From an uncultured Solobacterium sp. (GTDB taxonomy: Bacteria; Bacillota_I; Bacilli_A; Erysipelotrichales; Erysipelotrichaceae): a DNA stretch of 6,441 nucleotides. The notes below the pieces were generated by a model. It was not told the DNA's origin. It worked only from the letters and a program-made list of their open reading frames with translations, and made no database searches. Positions 1-5,351 of this stretch are shown in pieces (position 1 is the stretch's first letter; each line of letters begins with the position of its first letter). The position numbers were made by a program, and so were the translations under genes. The DNA lies in assembly GCA_937910655.1 (NCBI GenBank), contig CALEMV010000156.1, forward strand, positions 1-6,441, in the 5' to 3' direction.

Positions 1-37
1 GTTCTGCAGATAATTGATTTTTCTCAGAGATTCTCAT
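1..37 (-). CDS. addA: AddA/RexA helicase-nuclease subunit, N-terminal 12 codons only (partial)
   Basis: An ATG at 37-35 opens a second minus-strand frame inside the last codons of addB and stays open to the window edge. It reads MRISEKNQLSAE. The start is preceded by a purine-rich Shine-Dalgarno sequence (AAAGGGGG, 54-47) nine bases upstream, and it overlaps addB by 14 nt including the stop codon, which suggests translational coupling. In Bacillota addA normally follows addB directly, and AddA proteins begin with a short segment ending in a Q-motif-like stretch (…LxxEQ…) before Walker A; 'NQLSAE' fits this. AddA would supply the 3'-5' helicase motor and the second nuclease of the AddAB complex. 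Identity rests on gene order and a dozen residues; no catalytic motif lies inside the window. Confidence 0.6.
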   Translation of the reverse strand, partial: MRISEKNQLSAE

Positions 38-2708
38 CTTCTTTTGCCCCCTTTGCCGCAATTTCTTCTTTATCTAATTTAAATGGCACACCCGTCGAAA
101 TACCTTCCACTTCCACTGCTGTTGGAATGCGATATTCTCCATCAAAGTGATACATTGCCATGTATGGTAGTGTTGTATTTTCAATCGGAGATAGCTCGAT
201 ATTTCCTTTCAGAACTTGCATGTGGAAATTTGCATAGATACCTTCAATATATGCTTGGATCTTATCAAAGTCGTAGATATTCTTTGGACTCTTGATATGT
301 CTTGCGTTTATATCAACATCATCACGATGTTCATTAAAAATCCATACAGCACATTTCCTACTCTTAATGAAATCTTCCCCTAAACTATTTAGTAATGCAT
401 GTTTTGGCATATCTCCACATTTATTGTAAACACGATTTAAATCAATCGTTTCATCCTTCATAGAGATATACTGTACAGCAGTCGGATTGTATTTCTTTCC
501 TTGCAGGTTATTTGCGACAATCATCATATATGTTAACATCTGCAGGCGTAGTCCTTGTTTTACTTCATCTTCGCTAATGGATAAAACGGACGATTTGTAG
601 TCAATGATACGAATTAAATCTTGATATAAATCAATGCGGTCAATAATACCACGGATATTTACATTACCAATCATTGTTTCTGGTAAACGATATTCAAAGT
701 ATTCCGGAATAAAACTTGAATCATTTTCTAAATCATGCATGAATGTCATAAATTTAGATAATGAATCTGATAATCTTTCCAAAGAGATATCATAGAGATA
801 TTGTTCATTTGGATGTGTAAATTTAAGTATGTCAAAATACGGTCTTAGTAACTCTTTAATTTCATTCGATGTTAGAATATTTTCTCCATCTTCTTGTAGT
901 GCATACTGTTTACGCTTTGAACTATCTTTATAAGATGTTAGTAGTGTATACATGAAATGATGTTGAATATTTCCAAATGTAATTGGATCAAGTCCTGAGA
1001 ATTCTTGGTCCATAATTCCTAGTCCTTTTTGGATAAAGTATCCATATGGATTGCGGTAGTATGACTCTACCGTACTAACAGAACCATTTAATATTCCTTT
1101 TTCATCTAGGAATAATTGTTGTGCAGTCTCTGGTGTTAATTCATGTTTTACTTCTACATGATTATCTACAATCAAAATTGGCCATGGTATATTTTCTTTC
1201 TTCATGTCCACTTTGGATTGCACTTCGTAAGCCAGTTGCATTTCTTTGCCTTGATAGTCATTTGTAGAATATGAATAGTAGATTTCTTCCGCCGAGGAAT
1301 CAATCCATTGTAGTGCATTCATATAGTAACCATAACGCTGATTCATACTTGGATAAGATGGAATCTTTGCAAGGTAATCTTCATCAAACAAGCCATTATG
1401 AACTGGAAAGCATGGATAATTCTTTCCACTACATCCAATCACGTAAGTTACCTCTTGTTTTCTAACCGGATGTGTTAAGTCCGTTACCGTACAGATTGCG
1501 TCTGTAAATACAGCGCTATCTGAATGAATGCCCTGCAACATATGCATGATAAAAGGGATGTTCTCTATATCATGTTTTTCACTTGTCAAAATAGACTGTA
1601 AAACATTACGTAACTGTCTACCTTCTTTCAGTTCATGTTTATTCTGTAGAATCTTTTGGTTACGAATAATATCAAATGCATTCATCATTATCTCTTCAAA
1701 TGTAGATGCTTTCATCAAGCTATCTAAATCTTGTTGGATATTGGTAAATAGTTCATCTGCTCGCTTTTCAAAGTAAGCATAACGTGCAGATTCCTTTTTA
1801 AATACTTCCGATGCCTCTAGAGACTCTGACAAATGCTTTGGACATTCTACATCCACCAATACTTGGTCTAGATATTTTAAAACAGTAAATAAAGAGTAAT
1901 TTTGTTTTTGGTCATCTACACCAAAAGCATCAATATATAAAGCTTTCATCAAAGCTTCTTTATTTTTTCGATATGCAAGATTAACTAATGCAACATAGCG
2001 TTGAATGAGTCTAGCAGATACATCATGATGTACTGTTGAAAACGGTATTTCATATCTTGCGAAAACTTGTTGTACAACTGGATACTGTGTCTTCCAGGAA
2101 GTAAGCACTAAATTGCATGGTCTTCTATAAGTTGCGATATCCTGTGCTATCGCTTCAATTTCTCGACGTGTACTTAATGCATAGCGTAAATGTTTATGAC
2201 TTGTTATGCTGTCGTTTGGTTTAGCTTTATCTTTGAGTCGTTCTAAGATTTCCACATAGTATGGATCTGCCTCAAAGAAAGGATATACTTCCACATCGTC
2301 TTGCTGTAATTTCTGAATTGCAGCTTCCTTATTTTGAACATTCTCTTTTTCCACAAATGGTATTTCTAATAGAATGCGGATAATTTCCTTCAGTTCCTTT
2401 TCTTGTTGATTTGTCTCAGGTAGAGTATCAATTTGAATATTACGTTGAATACACTCTAATATAAACTGAAAAATCTCCTGAATAAACGCAGGATAATCAA
2501 ACATCTTTTGATATATTGGAAACTCTTCACTTCTCTTTTTTAATGTATGAGAAATCTTCAACAGCGCCGCATATTTGTCTGTATGTTTCTCTCCTAAGGC
2601 AACAGAAAGTGGAACCGCTAGTACATTTGCAATAACGCCATGATTATGTTTTGCTAAATCTTCATAAATATACTCTTTTTGGTAATTCGAACATAAAATT
2701 GTTTTCAT
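24..2708 (-). CDS. addB: AddB/RexB-type ATP-dependent helicase/nuclease subunit B, short and without Fe-S cysteines
   Basis: This 894-residue protein is the B subunit of the AddAB (RexAB) double-strand-break resection complex, which unwinds and degrades DNA ends until it meets Chi and then prepares a 3' tail for RecA. The C-terminal PD-(D/E)XK nuclease is clear: G-N-I-Q-H at 579-583 (motif histidine), GIIDRID at 687-693, IIDYKSS at 701-707 (catalytic D703 and K705), and QxxxLQxxxY at 718-727. A segment around 410-445 (THPVRKQEV…VIGCSGKNYPCFP) matches the conserved middle of AddB. The N-terminus has no GxxGxGKT Walker A. It is shorter than B. subtilis AddB (about 1,170 residues). All four positions expected to hold Fe-S cysteines are changed (N553, N844, L847, Y853), resembling RexB-type proteins. 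The start is fixed by an in-frame TAA at 2720-2718. addA overlaps its 3' end. The subunit call is secure; gene name addB versus rexB is a matter of nomenclature. Confidence 0.9.
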   Translation of the reverse strand: MKTILCSNYQKEYIYEDLAKHNHGVIANVLAVPLSVALGEKHTDKYAALLKISHTLKKRSEEFPIYQKMFDYPAFIQEIFQFILECIQRNIQIDTLPETNQQEKELKEIIRILLEIPFVEKENVQNKEAAIQKLQQDDVEVYPFFEADPYYVEILERLKDKAKPNDSITSHKHLRYALSTRREIEAIAQDIATYRRPCNLVLTSWKTQYPVVQQVFARYEIPFSTVHHDVSARLIQRYVALVNLAYRKNKEALMKALYIDAFGVDDQKQNYSLFTVLKYLDQVLVDVECPKHLSESLEASEVFKKESARYAYFEKRADELFTNIQQDLDSLMKASTFEEIMMNAFDIIRNQKILQNKHELKEGRQLRNVLQSILTSEKHDIENIPFIMHMLQGIHSDSAVFTDAICTVTDLTHPVRKQEVTYVIGCSGKNYPCFPVHNGLFDEDYLAKIPSYPSMNQRYGYYMNALQWIDSSAEEIYYSYSTNDYQGKEMQLAYEVQSKVDMKKENIPWPILIVDNHVEVKHELTPETAQQLFLDEKGILNGSVSTVESYYRNPYGYFIQKGLGIMDQEFSGLDPITFGNIQHHFMYTLLTSYKDSSKRKQYALQEDGENILTSNEIKELLRPYFDILKFTHPNEQYLYDISLERLSDSLSKFMTFMHDLENDSSFIPEYFEYRLPETMIGNVNIRGIIDRIDLYQDLIRIIDYKSSVLSISEDEVKQGLRLQMLTYMMIVANNLQGKKYNPTAVQYISMKDETIDLNRVYNKCGDMPKHALLNSLGEDFIKSRKCAVWIFNEHRDDVDINARHIKSPKNIYDFDKIQAYIEGIYANFHMQVLKGNIELSPIENTTLPYMAMYHFDGEYRIPTAVEVEGISTGVPFKLDKEEIAAKGAKEDENL

Positions 2709-2719
2709 AATTAGATTTT

Positions 2720-2747
2720 ATCATAGGCAATCCTGCATATTTGTTAA
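2720..2747 (-). promoter_or_regulatory. Sigma-A-type promoter of addB, predicted near-leaderless
   Basis: On the minus strand a -35 box TTAACA (2747-2742) and a -10 box TATGAT (2725-2720), each one mismatch from consensus, are separated by 16 bp. Transcription would start near 2713, only four to six bases before the addB ATG at 2708. There is no Shine-Dalgarno sequence in the 11 bases between the -10 box and the ATG. The element is predicted by eye; an upstream promoter is not excluded. Confidence 0.55.
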
Positions 2748-2785
2748 AATATCCTGTTTTATACAAAAAATTTGGACAATCTTAC

Positions 2786-2815
2786 TGGATTTTTCAAAAT
2801 CTGCGTGCCTATAAT
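2786..2815 (+). promoter_or_regulatory. Probable promoter of the HExxH protein gene
   Basis: A perfect TATAAT -10 box lies at 2810-2815. With an 18-bp spacer the -35 would be TGGATT (2786-2791), only three matches to consensus. The predicted start near 2822 gives a leader of about 70 nt ending in GGAGGG at 2875-2880. The TTGACA at 2820-2825 lies downstream of this -10 and has no good -10 partner of its own. The -10 is convincing and the -35 is weak. Confidence 0.38.
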
Positions 2816-2891
2816 TAATTTGACAAAAACTACAAGAGCATCAACTAACAATACAAAACCAAATACAATTACTCGGAGGGAAGTATTTATC

Positions 2892-3713
2892 ATGGCAATT
2901 TGTGCTATTCTTAGCCAGAAGCTAGACAGTAGGAAAGACGGAGATGACTGTCTATTTAACGGTTATTTAGAAGATTATCTCAGTTTTAGGGAAAATGAGA
3001 TTGAAGACAATTTAAAAGAAACATTTGAAAAAGTATTAGAAACAGATCCAGACACAAAGATTTGTGTGGATTTACATTGTGCCGTCAACGTTGAAGCAAT
3101 TAGTAATCAAATCATCCGCTATAAAGACATCTGCAAGCTTAACGGGAAAGCACTCGTAATTCCTTATATCTTGTATTTTCAACATGATGATGAAGATAGA
3201 GCTATCATCATCTGTGACTGCAAGCAATACGGATATATCTATGCGAAGGGCCTTTACTACTGCATGACAGAACCAGCCGGTGAATTTATCGACTGCAAGA
3301 ATGAGATTGTTGCGATTTCTTCTAAACAGGAAACCATCTTAAAAGTTCTTAATCAATTATTCACTGTGAAAGCAGGCTCCATTCAACGTAGTATTGACCA
3401 TGAACTTTTCCACAATTATGAAGAGTTAAAGACTGCATCCAAAGAAGCTGCGAATGCGCTAAAACTTGAAGCGACGGAAAAACTTCCTGCATTAGAAGAT
3501 CGTACACACGCTATCTATCACTATGTAACAAACTGGTTCCTCTTAAAGAAGGTTCTCTATGTTCAATACATGGTAAATAAGAATATCTTATCTAGTGTTC
3601 ACGAAAATAATATTAAGAAACAGAGAAACCAAGCGAAGATGAATTCTGAAGAGATTGATATTCTCAGTTTCAGTGAAATGTGGAGACTTCCAAAACAAGA
3701 ATCTCTTGCATAA
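2892..3713 (+). CDS. Uncharacterised cytosolic protein with an HExxH (zincin-like) motif
   Basis: I do not recognise this 273-residue protein as a named family. The ATG at 2892 is chosen because GGAGGG (2875-2880) sits 11 bases upstream; the frame is open to 2772, but that extension has no ribosome site and reads through the presumed promoter. There is no signal peptide or membrane segment. Residues 1-45 are acidic and polar, and 85-125 look like beta strands (VIPYILYFQ, RAIIICDC, YGYIYAKGLYYC). H170-E-L-F-H174 followed by NYEEL is an HExxH motif on a predicted helix, as in zinc metallopeptidases. Residues 175-260 are mostly helical and charged (a tryptophan-containing helix near 210-228, a basic stretch at 242-249). 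No third zinc ligand is obvious; E238 is one candidate. All nine cysteines (4, 20, 58, 63, 81, 108, 110, 124, 135) are in the first half. It is transcribed alone and ends at a terminator. A peptidase function is a hypothesis only. Confidence 0.8.
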   Translation: MAICAILSQKLDSRKDGDDCLFNGYLEDYLSFRENEIEDNLKETFEKVLETDPDTKICVDLHCAVNVEAISNQIIRYKDICKLNGKALVIPYILYFQHDDEDRAIIICDCKQYGYIYAKGLYYCMTEPAGEFIDCKNEIVAISSKQETILKVLNQLFTVKAGSIQRSIDHELFHNYEELKTASKEAANALKLEATEKLPALEDRTHAIYHYVTNWFLLKKVLYVQYMVNKNILSSVHENNIKKQRNQAKMNSEEIDILSFSEMWRLPKQESLA

Positions 3714-3719
3714 ACACGT

Positions 3720-3750
3720 AACCTCGGCTGACTAAAGTCGAGGTTTTCTA
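3720..3750 (+). terminator. Rho-independent terminator after the HExxH protein gene
   Basis: Seven bases after the stop codon an inverted repeat AACCTCG (3720-3726) / CGAGGTT (3739-3745) forms a 7-bp stem. The loop can pair further (ACT/AGT). TTTT (3744-3747) and then CTATAT follow. The stem separates this gene from the VanY-like gene about 70 bases downstream. Confidence 0.68.
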
Positions 3751-3819
3751 TATCCCAAACAGTGAAATTAATGCCTAATTACGCGATATATGGTAACATT
3801 TTAAAGTAAGAGGTGTTAT

Positions 3820-4605
3820 ATGACAAAGAAACTAGCTGTAGTATCACTGCTCATGTTTCTGATTATCGCTACTTTAATTGGTAGTACGTTAATCAAGAAT
3901 GATTTCTTAAATCCAGAAAAAGAGCCAGTCGTTACTACAACAGAAGATAAAAAAGAAGAAGAGAAGAAGGAAACTCCTAAGCCTGAAGTTGACCCAGAAA
4001 CAGATACGCGCTTTAGCGATACCAACAGTATCTTACTTCTTGTAAACAAAAAACATAAATTAGAAGAAACTTATGTTCCATCTGATCTAACAACTGTCAA
4101 TGTTAGTACAAACGGTACTGAATGGACTCTACGTAAAGAAGCTGCGAAAGCCCTTGAAGACTTATTCAATGCCGCAAAGGAAGATGGCATTACACTCCGT
4201 TTAGGAAATGGATATCGTTCCGGTTCTTATCAAGGGCAGTTATATCAATCCAGTGTTAATCGTATCGGTGAGACAAGCACAAATAAGACTACCGCAAAAG
4301 CTGGATATTCCGAACTACAAACTGGCTTAGCAGTTGCGATTCTCGGTGCAGATACAACCACAGATTTTAATAATAGCTTTGCAAAATCTGATGAATATAA
4401 GTGGCTTCAAGAAAATGCATATAAATACGGCTTCATCTTACGCTACCCAGAAAACAAAGAATCCATTACTGGTTATACCTTTATGCCATGGCATTATCGT
4501 TACATTGGAAAAGATACGGCTGAACAGATCCATGAAGCAGGTAATGATACAACATTCGAAGAATTCTTTGGCCTTAAAGGTGGAGACTACGAAAAAGAAA
4601 GCTAA
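3820..4605 (+). CDS. Membrane-anchored VanY/M15B D-Ala-D-Ala carboxypeptidase homologue with lost active site (probable pseudoenzyme)
   Basis: The start is supported by AAGAGGTG (3808-3815) just upstream; no convincing promoter is seen. The 261-residue protein has Lys-3/Lys-4, a hydrophobic anchor (about 5-25) with no lipobox cysteine, an E/K/P-rich linker (33-62) and an extracellular M15B domain. Family landmarks are intact: ILLLVNKKHKL…YVPSDL (71-90), GYRS (131-134, R133), SxxQTGLAV (164-172), WLQENAYKYGFILRYP (195-210), TGYTFMPWHYRYIG (217-230) and a C-terminal TFEEFF. Active family members cleave terminal D-Ala from peptidoglycan stem peptides using SxHxxGxAxD and ExxH. Here the zinc ligands His and Asp are L166 and A173 and the catalytic Glu is M222; only H225 remains. 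The frame is intact, so this is not simple gene decay. Likely roles, by inference, are stem-peptide binding, scaffolding or sensing. Family assignment is firm and lack of hydrolysis is very likely. Confidence 0.9.
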   Translation: MTKKLAVVSLLMFLIIATLIGSTLIKNDFLNPEKEPVVTTTEDKKEEEKKETPKPEVDPETDTRFSDTNSILLLVNKKHKLEETYVPSDLTTVNVSTNGTEWTLRKEAAKALEDLFNAAKEDGITLRLGNGYRSGSYQGQLYQSSVNRIGETSTNKTTAKAGYSELQTGLAVAILGADTTTDFNNSFAKSDEYKWLQENAYKYGFILRYPENKESITGYTFMPWHYRYIGKDTAEQIHEAGNDTTFEEFFGLKGGDYEKES

Positions 4606-4629
4606 ATAACACAATAAATCCTAAAAGTA

Positions 4630-4659
4630 AAAAAATCCCGTACGGCAATGGGATTTTTT
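4630..4659. terminator. Bidirectional Rho-independent terminator between convergent genes
   Basis: A perfect 10-bp inverted repeat, AAAAAATCCC (4630-4639) / GGGATTTTTT (4650-4659), encloses a 10-nt loop. The T-run serves the VanY-like gene on the plus strand. The A-run (4629-4635) becomes a seven-base U tract for queT on the minus strand. It lies 24 bases after the VanY-like stop codon and 5 bases after that of queT, so it is placed to end both transcripts. Confidence 0.82.
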
Positions 4660-4664
4660 AATGT

Positions 4665-5171
4665 TTATTCTACGAATAACTTTGTTTTATCTAATGCTTT
4701 GACTAGGAAGTAACCAATAACTACTGAGATTAATTCTCCAATTGCTACAAATGAACCATTGATTAATGTTCCTAATACAATTTCATTTGGCATAAATAGG
4801 TATGCAAGTTCTGCACCCACGAAGAAGAAGTTAAAGATTACAGGCATCAAGCAAGCAAGTACTGGGATACCATTTACTTTCTTATCTTTTAATACCCATG
4901 TGCAGTAAGCTGCACCGAATGTTGCGATTGTTCCGATGATCGCATCTAAGAATCCAGTTGGATTAATTCCTAACATCGCTCCAATTAAGTTTGTTAGGAA
5001 ACAACCTAGTGTTACACCCCAAATAGATGGTTTGTAAATTAATGGAAGTAGTGTTAAAGCTTCTGCGATTCTGACTTGTACATTACCGTATGTAAACGGT
5101 GCTAGTACTAATGATACGACAGTATAGATTGCCGCAATCATCCCAACCCTAGTTAAGGTCTTCATGTTCAT
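4665..5171 (-). CDS. queT: QueT-type ECF transporter substrate-binding (S) subunit for a queuosine precursor
   Basis: This 168-residue membrane protein has five to six hydrophobic segments (about 8-26, 38-64, 72-92, 101-121, 128-157) and the signature stretches of the QueT family: YGNVQVRIAEALTLLPLI (28-45), GCFLTNLIGA (56-65), NPTGFLDAIIGT (70-81) and INGSFVAIGELI (137-148). QueT proteins are S components of energy-coupling factor transporters. They bind a 7-deazaguanine precursor (preQ0/preQ1 or queuine) and need the shared EcfT-EcfA module, which is encoded elsewhere. The length is normal for the family. A preQ1-I riboswitch in the leader independently supports the substrate. The ATG at 5171 is 11 bases from GGAG; an in-frame ATG at 5165 is an alternative start. 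The gene is alone in its transcription unit. No queuosine biosynthesis genes are in view, so precursor salvage is the likely role. Confidence 0.93.
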   Translation of the reverse strand: MNMKTLTRVGMIAAIYTVVSLVLAPFTYGNVQVRIAEALTLLPLIYKPSIWGVTLGCFLTNLIGAMLGINPTGFLDAIIGTIATFGAAYCTWVLKDKKVNGIPVLACLMPVIFNFFFVGAELAYLFMPNEIVLGTLINGSFVAIGELISVVIGYFLVKALDKTKLFVE

Positions 5172-5182
5172 AAAAATATCAT

Positions 5183-5222
5183 CTCCTTATTTTCATTTAA
5201 CGTCAGGTAGCCGCTACTGACG
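5183..5222 (-). promoter_or_regulatory. preQ1-I riboswitch (translational type) controlling queT
   Basis: On the minus strand, P1 pairs CGTCAG (5222-5217) with CTGACG (5206-5201) around a 10-nt loop TAGCGGCTAC. The loop ends in GCTAC as in the B. subtilis queC aptamer and matches the Thermoanaerobacter tengcongensis aptamer at six of ten positions, including the cytosine at loop position 10 that pairs with preQ1. An A-rich tail (5200-5189) leads into AAGGAG (5188-5183). In the known fold the tail pairs back with the loop as an H-type pseudoknot, so bound preQ1 would hide this Shine-Dalgarno sequence and switch queT off. Recognition is from remembered aptamer sequences; no covariance model was run. 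Confidence 0.85.
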
Positions 5223-5241
5223 GGATTGTGTCCGGTTATTT

Positions 5242-5269
5242 ATTTTACGCTATTCATTTTTTTCGTCAA
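5242..5269 (-). promoter_or_regulatory. Sigma-A-type promoter of queT
   Basis: TTGACG (5269-5264) and TAAAAT (5247-5242), each one mismatch from consensus, are separated by 16 bp on the minus strand. The predicted start near 5235 leaves about 13 nt before the preQ1 aptamer, a typical compact riboswitch leader. The preceding gene's terminator lies just upstream, so queT is transcribed independently. Confidence 0.68.
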
Positions 5270-5300
5270 CAAGAATCTCCCTTTAATATATTCTCTTTTG

Positions 5301-5331
5301 AAAAAAGATACTATCCTTTCGATAGTATCTT
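5301..5331 (-). terminator. Rho-independent terminator of the core MetE-like gene
   Basis: A perfect 11-bp stem, AAGATACTATC (5331-5321) / GATAGTATCTT (5315-5305), has a 5-nt GAAAG loop and a run of six U (5306-5301) on the minus strand. It begins 20 bases after the stop codon and isolates this gene from queT. Confidence 0.87.
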
Positions 5332-5351
5332 ACCATGCGTGCATGTGTTTC

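Noticed and set aside
83..1776. Short plus-strand open frames opposite addB
   Set aside because: They mirror addB codons, lack ribosome sites and resemble no known protein.
2688..2706. Possible LexA/SOS box at the start of addB (CGAACAT…TTGTTTTC)
   Set aside because: Only one half matches CGAAC-N4-GTTCG; the second half is absent at the right spacing, and the site lies inside the coding sequence.
2820..2851. Promoter from the perfect TTGACA at 2820-2825
   Set aside because: No acceptable -10 box at 16-18 bp; the nearest candidate (TAACAA) needs a 20-bp spacer.
2772..2891. Forty-codon N-terminal extension of the HExxH protein
   Set aside because: No ribosome site at 2772, the stretch contains the probable -10 box and an A/C-rich leader, and a strong GGAGGG precedes the ATG at 2892.
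3748..3819. Promoter for the VanY-like gene
   Set aside because: Candidates such as TATATG (3787-3792) or TAACAT (3794-3799) have no reasonable -35 box; a promoter probably exists but cannot be placed.
3816..4049. Minus-strand open frame opposite the VanY-like gene
   Set aside because: Low-complexity Ser/Val-rich translation antisense to a well-supported gene, including its E/K-rich linker; no ribosome site or family resemblance.
4310..4500. Sequencing error as the cause of the missing VanY active site
   Set aside because: Three separate codons differ (CTA for His, GCG for Asp, ATG for Glu), most by more than one base, while the frame and neighbouring residues are intact.
5334..5345. Small palindrome CATGC-GT-GCATG next to the metE-like stop codon
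   Set aside because: Five-base arms with a two-base gap, single copy, no U-run and no known operator match; likely chance.
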